DNA from: Perkinsus olseni
Taxonomy: Eukaryota; Perkinsozoa; Perkinsida
DNA length: 64,000 bases
Assembly: GCA_013115125.1 (NCBI GenBank)
Contig: JABANN010000077.1
Span: 1 to 64,000 of the forward strand
Direction: 5' to 3'
Made by a program: the position numbers and the translations under genes. Shown piece after piece: positions 1-11,760 of the stretch (the stretch's first letter is position 1; the number at the start of each line of letters is the position of its first letter). The notes under the pieces were generated by a model that saw nothing but the letters and a program-made list of their open reading frames with translations, searched no databases and was not told the origin of the DNA.

Positions 1-75
1 GACCGGATCGGCTCATCCTCCAGTGGTGGCAATGACAGCAGCGGCGGCGAATCGACGCCCTCTGATGAGCTGTAA
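1..75 (+). CDS. 3' end of a truncated gene, Ser/Gly-rich tail
   Basis: The first 24 codons of the window read openly in frame 1 and end at TAA (73-75). The peptide is Ser/Gly/Asp rich and low in complexity, ending in a Ser-Asp-Glu-Leu-like tail. It looks like the C-terminus of a gene that begins outside the window. Nothing here identifies a family. It could equally be an intergenic read-through, so the call rests only on codon composition and position. Confidence 0.35.
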   Translation, partial: DRIGSSSSGGNDSSGGESTPSDEL

Positions 76-738
76 GTGGCATTATTCTTTTTGATTTGTG
101 GTTGACCTACGTTTCACAGAGCGAGGGAAGTGTACGTTTTAGCTAGTACCGTACTGATGTCTTGCTTTGAGTGCTCATGGTGGGCTTTCTGGGCTCCCTC
201 AGATGCCCGCTCGGCTGTCAGCAAATCACGCCCTGTAGCCGATGGCGTGCTAGGTTAATAATCTTAGACGAAGCCAGCACTTCCGGCATCACTCTTATCT
301 CGACTCGATGAAGAACTACGTTCATGCTTCCTAGTCCCTTTGCAAAGTACTAGGTACCATGTATTTCGAGTCCATAGCAAGCAGCCTGTACCACTCACGC
401 AGTCCACGTTAGGAGCGGAAGGGACTGGACGGGTAGCTCGGTCTGCACTGATGTCTCGGCTTTGCTCGCTAGCAGCCTGCTTGATGAGGCCAGCTTTGAA
501 GGGCCTGTTGGCAGCAGGGCCGTCCATCACCGTCGCCACTTCCTTCTTGTTCTGCCGCCGTCACCCAGAGGTGTCACATACCGCTCCATCGCGAACACCG
601 GTATTACTCGGCATAGCCTGGTAATCTTGCGTTCAGTCTGTAGCAATCTGTGAACTCCGTGGAGAGGTCTTCCTATGGCTGATTGTAGATATTGTGAGAA
701 GGTAATAGTGTTCTCTTAGGGCCTTGATTGTTTAGAGG
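76..738. other. Intergenic stretch, no gene recognised
   Basis: Overlapping short open frames occur on both strands between 260 and 650, but none has a recognisable domain or a consistent splice pattern. I see no tRNA or repeat here. It probably holds UTRs and spacer. Confidence 0.4.
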
Positions 739-1732
739 ATGTTCGAACGTTATCGCGCGGCAAGAAGGCGAAGTGGCTCTGACATCCAATCGATATTTCG
801 GAACGAGGTGGAGATAGCCCGGCGAGGGACCCTGGACTCCTCCTTTGGCGCGGACGACGTTGGGGACCCCAAAAAGGAAGGGGAGCTCAATGGCACTCCT
901 AGGACTCGTAGTAATACCATCTCGAGCGATATTATTGCTGGCGCGGAGTCGCCCGAAAAGTGCGCGACTCCAGCGGGCTCGTCCACGATGTTAAGTCTGA
1001 AGGGGTGGAGGTCCTCGGGCGAACGTGAAGAGTCTCATTTTACTAAGAACGCAGGAACGGTTGTGAGGCATTCGCCCGAGAGTTTCACCTGGACTATTCC
1101 CCGGCTTGATCTGAGCGAGAGAATCGGCACGACCAGATTTAGAGTATGTTCTGACGCTGATGGCTGCAAGGAGATGCGTAAGGGTGCGGAGGTGGCCATC
1201 GAGTACGCGAAGGATGACAAGAACGAGACTATACTCAAGCTCTACTCTATGAGAGATCGTCTGGGCTTTAAGATGATGATTGATGATAAGGAGATAGTTG
1301 TTAACGAGGAGGCAGCTAAGGTAATAGTACCCAGCCTCTCCTAACAGCCGTGGGCCGTCGTGTACGAGTCTCCATCGCTGTCCTTGTTCAGACGGATCGC
1401 TTCCAATTCGCGTACGAGATAAGAGCTCCGCAGCTCGCCGAGGCGTCGCCGGAGACCCCCCTGAACATCAAGTGTGAAATCTTTTCTGTCAACGGCCAGA
1501 CCGTGAATGTCGATCCACCCCCTTAGCAAATCCTATCCGATTTATATTGATTATTGACATTTATATGTAGGCTGATGGCCATCTCGAAGCTATCAACTTC
1601 AATGTACCATTCGAAGCGCTGCCGAGGTTGATGCTGGCCTCACACAGTGCTCACCAACTTTTTTCAATATCTGAATCATTTTCCCTGTCGCGAATTTTCT
1701 GCCTACCATTTTTCCAAGATGTAGAGGATTAG
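739..1732 (+). CDS. Uncharacterised protein, three exons
   Basis: The gene starts at ATG 739. Two introns restore one frame: 1321-1391 (71 nt, with a CTAAC branch-like site and a TTGTTCAG acceptor) and 1503-1570 (68 nt), both phase 0. The joined frame ends at TAG 1730-1732, giving about 285 residues. The first ~110 residues are Ser/Arg/Gly rich and probably disordered. The rest alternates hydrophobic and charged residues like a folded beta-rich domain. No family is recognised. If the second intron is not used, the protein stops at 1524-1526 instead. The neighbour mL49 begins about 80 nt downstream on the same strand. Confidence 0.55.
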
Positions 1733-1810
1733 AACTTCGGACTAACATAGCCCCGCTCATCGGATGAGTTGTCACGACCCTGCTGGCTCGCGTTATCAGT
1801 GCGTGCCTGG

Positions 1811-2426
1811 ATGCTTGCAGATCTTATGTTGATCCGAAGCTCTCGCGGGTTCAAAGTAGCTTTACGATGGCATGAGGATGCCTTCCGACGAGAGGCAGTG
1901 AGGACTGTCTTGCAGTCGAAGTTCAAACAACTGAGGGACAAGGATACTACTCGGATACCCTACTACCTAAAGAGGACTAATAGCGGTAACTTGCCGGTCT
2001 ACACGGATTTCAGAGGAGGGAAGCCTTACACTGTGGTCACTCACATTCGCGGAAATATGGAGGTAGTAGCAGCATGGCAGCGGATTCTTGGCTATAATAG
2101 GAGGCTTCACGGTGACCTAGTGGGACTCGCGTGCCTTGGCATCCGACAATCTCGTTCGTTCATGAGATGGGAGAAGAGTGGTATCTCCCCTTCAGTCCTT
2201 CGTTACAGATCTCAGAAGTGCTTTATTCGGCGAGCGGGAGGATCCCTCATTGAAGAACTCATCTACTGAGCGACGGGTTGCCTCCGCGAGCGACGGACGA
2301 CCCCCTAAGCCGAGAAAGGAGGCCAAAGATCCGACCAAGGAAGTTATAGTGTTCGGGAACAAGATACGAGTGTTAGGCTTGAAGGAGAAGGCAATTAAAC
2401 ACTGGTTGATGGAACTTGGTTTCTGA
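1811..2426 (+). CDS. MRPL49: Mitochondrial large-subunit ribosomal protein mL49 (Img2 family)
   Basis: Exon 1 is 1811-2062 and exon 2 is 2196-2426, joined in phase 0 by a 133-nt intron with a CTTCAG acceptor; the product is about 160 residues. The family signature is clear: an Arg-Thr-x-Ser-x-Asn-Leu-Pro-Val-Tyr type segment (residues ~57-66), then a Thr-x-Ile-Arg strand. The C-terminus has the Ile-Lys-x-Leu-Gly block closing in WLMELGF, the usual end of mL49. The protein is a structural component of the mitochondrial ribosome. The N-terminal ~30 residues are basic and could serve as a mitochondrial presequence. The start was taken at the first ATG in frame; the frame extends further upstream only with non-ATG codons. 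Confidence 0.85.
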
Positions 2427-2533
2427 CGATTTTTCTGACCATTTGAGTGAGTCAATCTTTTGAGGGCCATTGGGGTTCCCCGCAGACCTTCTGATCGCTT
2501 CTCGCGTTTTCGTCTGGCCATTAGTGTTTCCAC

Positions 2534-5500
2534 ATGTCCGCTGACGTAAACAAAACGGTACACGCGGCGAGCCTCGGGGTGACCTCGCCGGATGATCTGG
2601 AGGAGCTCAGACATCGAGACCCTCATCACATCGCCTCCATCACCTCCATGGACCTCTCTCACAACCTCATTACTAATTTACGAGGTTTTGCCAAGTTCAC
2701 GGGCATGGTGGAGCTGAGACTCTCCGGCAATCGCGTTAAGAGCCTGGATGGCTGCCTGGACGGCTTGGTGCATCTGAAGCATCTCGATCTGAGCTACAAC
2801 CGGCTCACCTCCCTCGAGGACGCCGGCTCGAGCTTGGGTAACCTTCTGGGCCTCGAGAGGCTCGAGTTGCAGGGCAACAACATCAGGCAGCTGCTTGGCC
2901 TCCAGCAGGTAATTCATCAGGAAATTGACGTGCTAGACCGTCACTCTCAGTGTTGGCGAGCTCCGGCCACCCCGTCCTCCAGCCCTGCTAATGGCTCTTC
3001 GTCTGGCCTTATCTACCTTGACCTCCGAGACAACTGTATTGAAGATTCAACTCAGCTGCTGTATATATCGGGAATGGGCATCAAGCAGGTGAGGTGTTCG
3101 GTCGATAGGGGTGCAGTAGCGAAAGGAGTAAGGGTGATTCTGGGGCGGAAGAAAATAGATAGATTCTTGTGGTGCATGACGGAGTAGAGTTGTGTGCTCT
3201 CAGTTACTCCTGCGAGGGTCTCGAGAGCACCGCAATACGATCTGCGATGACCAAGCCTATCGCCTGATGGCACTGCAGACCCTACCCGACTTGGAGGTTC
3301 TGGATGGCATAATAGTGACGGAGGAAGAAAGGAGAGAGGCTAGGAGCAAGCCTTTAGTTATACTGGGGAGCACAAGGAAGAGGGAACCAGCGAATCCGGC
3401 CTCGGACAACCGAGGTGCTCTGGGGGGGGGTCTCAGTGCGCTCCGTGAAACAGTAGCTCCGTGAAAGTGCGCAGGGCTCGAGAAGAGACTCAGAGTAGCG
3501 TTGAGCAGGGATGATCTTCCGATCAACTGCATTGGCCTTTTGAGGGGGATGGTCTCCATGAGTAATGAGTGCTTGAGAGAGCTTCAGCCGATGAGCCTTC
3601 AGGGCCCCCTGGCAGTTCTCAGAATTGAAAATTTTCACATCTGCTTACCTTCAAGTATATTTTACCGGTCGCCTTGTCAGGTACCGCCACTGCTCAGCAG
3701 GAGTCTCGGCGCTCTGCGACCATCCCGAGAAACCCTTGGATGGACGCAACGCAGTCGGCCAGGAACCCCTCAGGCGGCTCTAGAGAGGTAGGTGGAGAGG
3801 GACACCCTCAAAACCTTAGGGTTCGAAACATGATCATCAGGGAAGAGCGTCGCTGGATTCGTCGTCCGGGACTAGGAGTTCCTTGCGCCGGAGTCACCAA
3901 GTCGAAGCTGTCGAGACCCTGTCAAGCCAGAACGACTCTTCGGCAGCTAACCGACTGGTGCAGGCAAGTCCTTCTGAATGACACTGATAAATCTGGCTGC
4001 ATAGGGGGCTGATCATAGAGAATGCGAGAGGCAAACGACGCAGCTCAGGGCGATGGTTACGACCATGCAGGAGCACTACGAGACTATGGTAGCTAGGAAG
4101 GGGTTGAAGGCATCGTGGTAGGGTCTTCTCTTCAGCTACGAGAAGCGGCGGCGAGATTTGACGGCGCTCGGGAGCAGTTGGAGGCGACGGAAGAGGAGCG
4201 TCGTCGTCTAGAGGTGGGGAAAGCAGAACGACGTGGGTGGCAGTGCAACCAGCAGGCCTCGCTGAAGCATGGCGAGAAGGTGAAGTGCAAGCAGGAGGCC
4301 GCGCTGGCGAGGGACCTCAGGCTGCTAGAGGCGGATATGGAGAAGCGGACTACTCGATTGAAGACGCTCGAAGTGGGTTGTAGGGCCACTTGGCGTGCTG
4401 GAGCCTCGTGCGGTAGGAGAACCTTGCCAAGAGTGAAGAGAAGGCCGAGGAGACGCAGCGGATGGTGGACAAGCTTCAGAAAGAGAAGGAGGAGCTGCTG
4501 TGAGTTGCAGAGGCGAGGACAGGTCTCGACATGGTTGACGCCTTGCAGGGCAGCGAGGGAAGGCCTCACCGCCAAGTGCTCGGAGATGGAGGAAAGAGCC
4601 AGTGAATTGGCGGCTTCCGAGAACAGGGTGAGGGAGTTGGAGCTGGAGATTCAGACGATGAAGGCTTGTGAGAAGGTGAAGGGCCGGGGGGCTCGGGTTG
4701 ACATCACTGCCAACCTTCAGGGGTCGATGGAGGCGCCAGTCGTCACTCCCGGGCCTTCACGAGAAGATATCTCTGCTGCCGTGGAGGCAGCCATGCGGGA
4801 GGCTGCCGTAGTTAGTGGAGAGAAGGTATCGCGACTTGAGGAAGAAAAGATAGCGTTGAAGAAGGAGCTGCAGGTGGGGAAGAGATTCCATACCTCTTGC
4901 TGTAAACTGATGTTCCAGTATTCTTCCATTCGGTCGAATTAGAGTGTCGTATCAAAAGTCGTCTGGCCTGAAGTTTTCTAATGAGAAACCTCTTTTTCTC
5001 GGCAGTTGGGTGAGGAAAATGAACTGTGAACGGAATATCGGCGTTTCGACTGCGTTACAGGGACTACAGTCTATCCCAGAATGCAGAAATAGGAGCGTGA
5101 AGTGGATAGACCGAGGAGAAATAGGAGAGTCGGATTACTGAGCGTTTCGTGGGGGAGCTGTGCACTCATGTTCTCCCTATCGCGATGAACTCAATCGTAG
5201 AGAGAGTATCAATCACCCGCATCAAATGGACGGCAGAGGCGAATGGTGTCCGGCCAGGTGTCTCTCTTGCGGTTTCGTGTTTCTGACTCGTAGCTCGGTA
5301 ATGGGCAGTTGTTGGGTCTTCAGGAGCGAAAGGATCAAATACGGTGTCAGCGGCAGGCCTATGAGGCGTTGGAGCAGCAGGTGCGCCTCTCGACCAAGCA
5401 GGAGCAGAGCAGGATAGCCGAACTCACTGACGAGCTGAGGAGTGAGAAGAATGCCAGTAAGTCGGGTCATCCTGTTGAGCACTTGGGTAAGCGCATCTTT

Positions 5501-8500
5501 CTGAGGGCCGCTAGTGACAGCACTTTCCATTAGCCTTCCTCCGTCGATACTAAATAATTCTATATTATATATTCTATTAATTAATATAAATTCATGTACT
5601 GCTGTCGATCAGCGATACTCAACATCACTTCGGCGTTGATCAGCTTCTTCAGTCACCCTTTGCCCAGGTCGATATCTCGGATCTCGTAGTGGGTCGCAGC
5701 CGACATGACGATGATGGCGTGACACACTCACAGGTCGTCGTCCCTCCATCCCATGCGCTCCTCCAGCGTTCTATTGTCAAGTCCTCGCACAACGGCCCTA
5801 TGGCGGGGTTGGCACGTGCCGCGACCTTCTCCGTCGTTTCCACTGGTCCGGCCTGACTCAGGCCTTCTGAAGCTTACAGTTGGTCGTGTCGTCAAATCCC
5901 GTGGCCTCTGCATCAATCATTTACCTCGGCGACACGCTGCCGAAGCCTCTGGTTTCCATCCCGCCGATCGCCGTCCTGGGCGGTCGATCGGAGTGGACCA
6001 TTGTGCCACAATGATTGTGGTCCATACAAAGGCAACGGCGGCCGTACCAAGTATCTGGCCGTTGCGACCTGCTTGCTCACCGAGTACTTTGATGCGGAGG
6101 TGGTCGGTTCCACCAATGCTTCCAATCTGATACCCGGTTATCGCCGCATTTTCTCTGGTCGTGGAAAACCTCACCGGGTCTGCTCTGATCGAGGGCCAGC
6201 TTGTGTCAGCCCAGTACCGCTCAATCGTCTTTAAGCACAACATTCAACATCATCTCGTTCCCCCCAGCTCCTGCTAGATAAGGGAGGAAGTGGGAGCGGA
6301 GTCATGGCCCCCTCAACCAGAAGCTGAGTGTACTCTGTGCTATCAGGTCAGGCTAGACTGGCGTACGCTCGTAGCTGAAGCAGTGGCTCTGAGCAACGCT
6401 ACGCCTACGCTGGGGCACTATCAGCTCCTGGGACTTATTCCATACCTACGAATGAGATCAGACGACATTCCGAGTGTTCTGCATGGTGGTCTGCCTCGAG
6501 GACCCGTCTCCTTTTTATCCGCCTTTTTTTATCCGCCTCCTTTTTATCCGCCTTTTTTTCATAGAGGAAGCGATTGTCGCACCGTGGCTATCATTGGTTC
6601 GGTCGGGCAGTGGCGTTTTCTGTGCGTTGCTCTGATGAGACTGCGTCACTCAGGGGAGGTCTTAGAGAAGAAGCTCGGAAGGGTTGAAGAGGAACTTGAT
6701 AGAGAGAAGGTGTCGGTGCGCGAGTTACGGTCTACCATGGACGACAGGGAGAGAGTGGCCGCAGTGGAGGCGAAGGAGAGGGGCCGCGAGGTCGAAGAGC
6801 TGAGAAGGGAGCTCGATAAGTCGAAGGAAGACTCTCACAAGCACAGGAAGGCTCTGAGGTAGATTCGTCTGAGTTGTCTTGTGACCTTCTATGCTTTATT
6901 TGTTAGGATGGTGGAGCTGGAGGTGACTAAGGACATCGAACGGCTTGTTGCAGAGCACGGTCGGGAGCGAGCCAAGCTGCAGCAAGGGCATGAGATGGAG
7001 ATGAAGGCTCTCGGGGAGCTTCATGGCAAGGAACTCTCTCACTTGAAGGGGGAGTTGGCAGCCAAGGAGAAGGAAGTCGTGGAGCTGACCACGAGCGTCG
7101 AGCACGAGACTACTAAGGCTCGGGAACTCAAGGTGGGCATCCGTACGATGCACTTTCACCGAATTGGTCTGAACGATCAGGAGGCGACGGCTGCTCTGAG
7201 AAAGGACCTCGTGGTAGCATGCAAGCAGTTGGAGAGGGAAGTCTATCAAGAGCAAGCTCTACAGAAGAAGGTGCAGAGCCTTCAAACCGAGCTCGAGGGC
7301 CTCAGACTGGAGGCGGCGAGGGAGAGAACGGAGAGGGGTAGACATGCGGATGAGCACGAAGCTTTGGTGAGTTCAGAAGGGCGGTGAGTGGATGGTCGCA
7401 TCGCTTGTGAAGGTATCTGAGTTGAAAAAGAAGGCGACGGAAGCTGAGAGAGCGAGAGAGGCCGCGGAGGCAGTCCGAGGAGCCAACGAGGAGTCTCTCA
7501 GAGACGTGCGCCGACGCGAGGATGAGCTTCAAAGCAAGATACGAGGCCTGGAGGAGTTGGTGAGATGATGGCGGGAAGGTCGGAGCATATCGTTGTTTCC
7601 CAAGGTGCGGAAGCACGCCATCGAAGCTGCAGTGAAAGACAGGATGGTAGCCGATGGCGCAGAACATGTGAAGGCGTTGAAGAAGCAGCTGCAGGGCTTA
7701 GAAGCCGATCTCGAGCAGATGCAGAAGGAGCGCAAGAAGAGAGACAGGTTGGCAGCCAGCGCGACCCATTGCAACAGGCCATCGCTCGTGGTAGGGATTG
7801 GCAGTCCTTGCTAGACGAACAGATCAGCAAGGCGGACCGAGCCCGGGAGAAGCTCGTGCCCACGGAGGAGAAACTAGCTGTAGCGGAAGGAGAGGTAGGA
7901 AAGGAGACTTCCCCACAGCGACGAGCTCCATCAGGTGGAACGGCTACGCGAGGAAGTGTCGCAGAAGGATGAATCACTGCGGTACGTCACCTCTGAGGTG
8001 GAAGAAATGAGGAGAGCGATGCAGGAGGATACCCATATCAAAGTGGCGGAGGTCGAGAGAAAACTCAATCGTGAGCATGAAAAGGTGAGAACCAATCACA
8101 TCCCGATGGCTAGACTGTGCGTCAGAGCTATCGGCGATTGGCTACCGTTGAAGCGCAGCGCAAAGGCATCAAAGCTGCATCATTTCTACAAATGAAATAG
8201 CACACTCATTCCTGCTTCTGGTGCCTGATGCTTATTTGGAAGTTTTCAGAGCCTCTTGGAGCTCGACAGGAGAATAGAAGAAGCACAGCAGCGAAATGAA
8301 CGAGAAATTTCTCGGCTTACTCGCGACCGCGAAGTACAGCTGCTGTCCAGGCCTACGACGAACCCAGTGTGCTGCTCTCTAGGCGATGAAGCGAAGAGCG
8401 AATGCGGCGGAGGAGCGTGTAAAACACGTAGAAAAAGAGCTCAGGACAGTTCTCGCGGAGTACGGACACTGATCGGAATAAAGACCGAGAAGTGCCTGTT

Positions 8501-8708
8501 CCTCTCTCGTCGCACGGTTTCGACCAGAGGTGGACACTTTACAGTCGGCAGACCTCGGAATGATTCTGCTCGAGTCCAGCCTGGACTGTCCAGGCATCCT
8601 TCAGATGGTACACTCGTCTGGTATGTTAGATACGAGCATCTGAAGGTCCAGTGTGAAAGTAAGATGCGGCGTGCGGCAGATCTTCTCCTCGAAAGCGAGC
8701 TAACTTGA
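2534..8708 (+). CDS. Leucine-rich repeat plus long coiled-coil protein (centrosomal/axonemal type)
   Basis: ATG 2534 opens a domain of four to five LRRs of the SDS22-like class (HLKHLDLSYNRLTSL and LERLELQGNNI type units), closed by an LRR cap with YRLMALQTLPDLEVLDG. From about 3870 onward all exons encode heptad-rich Glu/Arg/Lys/Leu coiled coil. Exons I could place in phase include 2534-2908, 2951-3088, 3204 onward, 4115-4372, 4417-4499, 4549-4873, 5324-5456, 6654-6858, 6907-7132, 7181-7366, 7413-7559, 7605 onward, up to 7894, and 7935-8084. The last exon reaches TGA near 8706. Segments 3460-4115, 4874-5323, 7745-7805 and 8085-8708 are not resolved. The order LRR then coiled coil resembles LRRCC1-type centriole proteins; this is inference. 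Intron 5457-6653 is unusually long and holds a retroelement relic. Confidence 0.7.
5640..6490 (+). mobile_element. Decayed retroelement integrase (Ty3/gypsy-like) inside an intron
   Basis: Read over several frames on the plus strand, this stretch follows the order of an LTR-retrotransposon integrase. Around 5730-5860 there is a His-containing zinc-binding-like segment. Around 5930-6000 there is a Pro-rich linker, and around 6030-6230 a core-like segment with ATCLLTEYFDAEV and SDRG. A tail near 6360-6460 matches the integrase region downstream of the core. Stops and frame changes separate these pieces, so it is a pseudogene; at least one catalytic acidic position is not evident. I saw no LTRs. 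It lies wholly within the intron 5457-6653 of the LRR/coiled-coil gene, in the same orientation. Confidence 0.6.
6508..6559 (+). repeat. Short tandem repeat of TTTTTATCCGCCT units
   Basis: Three imperfect copies of a pyrimidine-rich unit with core TTATCCGCCT lie head to tail just after the integrase relic and upstream of the intron's acceptor at 6653. It may have come with the insertion, or it may act as an extended pyrimidine tract. Confidence 0.75.
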
Positions 8709-8855
8709 GTTGGGTTGCGCAATGCCTTCGGAAAATGTGTAGAACACTGTCCAGTATAATACGACCACTTCAATTCACGGTATATCAGTTTTCATGGACA
8801 TGATTTCCAAGGCTTGCGCATATCCGAGTGTGGGTAGGCTAGACACTAAGCAACA

Positions 8856-8929
8856 GCCCGATTAGTTCAGCTGGATAGAATGTCTGCCTACGGAGCAGAT
8901 GGTCGTAGGTTCGAATCCTGCATCGGGTA
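8856..8929 (+). tRNA. tRNA-Arg (anticodon ACG)
   Basis: The sequence folds as a full cloverleaf. The acceptor GCCCGAT pairs with ATCGGGT (one G-U). The D stem is GTTC/GAAT. The anticodon stem TCTGC/GCAGA encloses loop CTACGGA, giving anticodon ACG. The T stem GTAGG/CCTGC encloses a TTCGAAT loop. CCA is not encoded, as expected for a nuclear gene, and there is no intron. The A34 would be modified to inosine to read CGN codons. It sits between the coiled-coil gene and a minus-strand methyltransferase gene. Confidence 0.93.
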
Positions 8930-9159
8930 TTTACCTGGACGCAAATTGCGTCACGCAATACACTTAGCAGTTGGAATTTGGAGCATGCAACTATGGGGTT
9001 CCTACTGTCATGCAAGTGCAGCACATCGTTTGTCGCGCAGTGGGAAGCGCCAGCCCTGGGCTGGTAGCCCAGGACGTCTTCAAGCAGCTAGAGATCCCGC
9101 TCTTGGATGACATGTTACTCCATCAACACAACACAAACTACAGAAAGCCACAGACACGG

Positions 9160-11436
9160 TCATGCTTCGGACAAAGCAATGGGCGTCGGTCCTCTCCCGA
9201 ACTTATCTTGGCATACGAGATCCGTTGGTGCTGCACTTGCCTTAGCACAAGTGTAGTCGAGGGAGTCCATCAATGCTATAAAAGATAAATCTTCCTTTTC
9301 GAAATAGTCAACATTTTCACTCCACACTATCGGATGGAAGGTCTCCAAGGTTTTGAGCGCTCCACGCATCACGTTCACCTCCATTCCCTCAACATCAACC
9401 TTTATTAGGCTCACAGTGGGCTCACGATTCCGACCGGCAAAAAGGTTGCTTCCCAAGACTATATCATCCAGTCGGACAGACTCCACCACCTCGGCGCCCC
9501 ACTCAGTATCGTAGAGCTGCTTGCTGTCTTCTTCGTCTGCAAAAAAGACACTGAGAAGGGGCACCCTTCGGCTCCTCAATTCTACTGACCAGCAGGTAGA
9601 GTAGTCTAAACTAAGCATAGAGTCACTGAGGCCTACTGAGTCCTCCCGTTTGGTTAGTGGGATGTGCCCTCACTCCACCAGGAGAGGAAAAGAAGCGCAG
9701 CTGCGGCTGTAGCAGAAGCGACTGGCTTGCCGTGTCGGAGAGGGCCGCCTGCGGGCAAATGAGAAACTATAGAGGCGGAGTGACTTGCCATACCTGATAT
9801 GTCCACACGTTCATGAGACCGTTTAAAGCGACATTGGCATTGAGCAATTGGTAAGTCCATCGGAAGGGTTCAAATGCCAGCACCATTCCAGCCGGACCTA
9901 ACAAGTCTATAACTTTCCGTCATGGCCGCTGTGACTCACCCACGTGCTCGGCCATAGGTATCGTGTAGCTACCCAAGTTGGCGCCGGCGTCAACGAACAC
10001 GTCCCCGGGCCGAAGGATGGACTGCATCTCGTACGACTGGAGGACGTTCATGCAACCCGTGTTCTTCATCATGTTCCCGATGTTAGTGTCGTAGAATGGG
10101 AGAGCGAAGAAGTGCGGGAGTATGGCTGTGGGGTCGTGCTTCTCCGCAGGCATCTTAGGCTCGGGCGTTCTGTGGTTCGCCACAAGAATGGTTGGGTAAT
10201 GAGCCCCTCCCACGAAGACTTGCTTGGGTACCTACAGTGGGTGAGATATCAATCGCCCTCTTCGGATACTTCACAGGTCACCTGAACCCTGTCGGTTCTC
10301 AGCATCATGCCACAGTCGTGGTACTTATATAACTTTCCGCTCCTCTCGTCATAGAAGTCGTCATCATGAGCGCTCTGTTCCAGCAGCCATCTGCTGCAGG
10401 CCTCAGCGTCCATATTGTCACCCCCATGGCTAGAGGGGGCCAATCGCTCTACGCCAGCGTACCTACTCAGCTTCATGATGAATCAACTTCACGAGCAGAA
10501 CTTGGATGGCCCTAGGCAATTCACGAGGCAATGCAAGAGGGGAGAATCTCCAGCACACGACACACCATCCTTGTTTCCTCTCAACAGCCGCGTCGGACGG
10601 CCTCCGACCCAGCAAGTAGCATCCACCGCAACCCTCCTCCTCGGTGCCAGGGCAGACCTCACAAACACCACTGTTGACGAGGACGATATTGGCAGTAGAC
10701 GGGTGTTGACGAGACTTATCTCACCTGCCAAGCGCAGCAGCTGGGTTCACTCAGACACATCAGCCGACACTGCGCAGGAGGCACTCCCCTGATAGGCTCC
10801 CCAAGGAATGTTTCATAAACCGCTGGGTAGTGGAAGCCAAAATCGGCAGTGTTGGGCAGCGACACAACCGACAGGCTAGATAGACCCACGGTGGTCTGAA
10901 GAGCATCAGCAATCATCTCACCGAGTTCCCCGAAGATTGTGTCTCACATGGCAGCTCGCCCCAACCCTGGCTCCAACAAACACCCCACCGCTCGAGCTTC
11001 CTCCAGGAGCAACGAACTCGCCGCTGCCAGCCGTATCAGCGAGCACCTCATCAGGCGTATACACGAAGCCTCGCCAGCAGCCCTCGACCTCTGGCGATGC
11101 ATCCGTGCTCATCTTGAGCACGTACTGGTGTCCAGGAATGAGTGCCAACCCCTGCGTCAGGGCCGCGCCTTCAGGAAGGTGAACAGCCAGGGGTTTCTGG
11201 TCGGCTCCGTTGTCGCTGTGATTGAGATAGGTGACAACAGCATGACCGGGATCTATCGTCCAGAAGTAAGGTGGGCTGGGAGGCTGCCCGAAGAGTCGAG
11301 GATTCCTAACCACTTCACCACAGTCGGTCGGGCAGGAGTCGGCGAACTCTGGCGTCTCACACACGCCGTCGCCGCAGTAGCCAGCTAACACTGGGGAGAG
11401 ACAGATGGAGAGGGTGGACGCGAGAAACCAGGGCAT
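9160..11436 (-). CDS. Secreted Cys-rich protein with FkbM-family methyltransferase domain
   Basis: The ATG at 11436 starts a signal peptide (MPWFLASTLSICLSPVLAG), followed at once by a CGDGVC...C...C module (spacing C-x3-C-x8-C-x3-C). Next come exons 10916-10735 and ~10680-10570, which are very Cys rich (LSEPSCCAWQ, GCGGCYLLG), possibly PAN/apple-like. The exon at 10470-10265, then 10230-9944, supplies SAM-binding motif I (VFVDAGANLGSYTIP). The exon at 9895-9790 gives GMVLAFEPFRWTYQLL. The last exon has the FkbM signature LIKVDVEGMEVNVMRGA and stops at 9160. Several introns separate the exons and the boundaries around 10480-10690 and 9620-9790 are approximate. The domain probably O-methylates a glycan or small molecule in the secretory pathway or outside the cell; this is inference from the signal peptide. 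Confidence 0.75.
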
Positions 11437-11760
11437 CTTTTACAGGGCACACGAGTAACTATCTGAGCAAGGGGACACTCCTCACCTCCCTCGATCTGGA
11501 TGAAGCACAGAGTAGCTTCAGCACTTCAAAGGCCGGCATGGCGTACTGAGTACGCCGTACTGTCGAGATTCTCACCCGTTGGAAGTACTGTATACTCATT
11601 AAGAATTGACTGTCAAGTAACAGGCGAGAGATATACGAAACTTTCGTCATATTCACGCAGTTTTCAGTATGGAGCAAGACCTAACAGGTACTACTGCTAT
11701 GGAATAAACAAGCAGAGCATCGAACCGGTGAAAGAAAGTAATAATATCAACTTATGCGAA
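11437..11760. other. Spacer between two minus-strand genes
   Basis: This spacer holds the upstream region of the methyltransferase gene and the 3' region of the reductoisomerase gene. I recognise no coding sequence in it. Confidence 0.5.
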
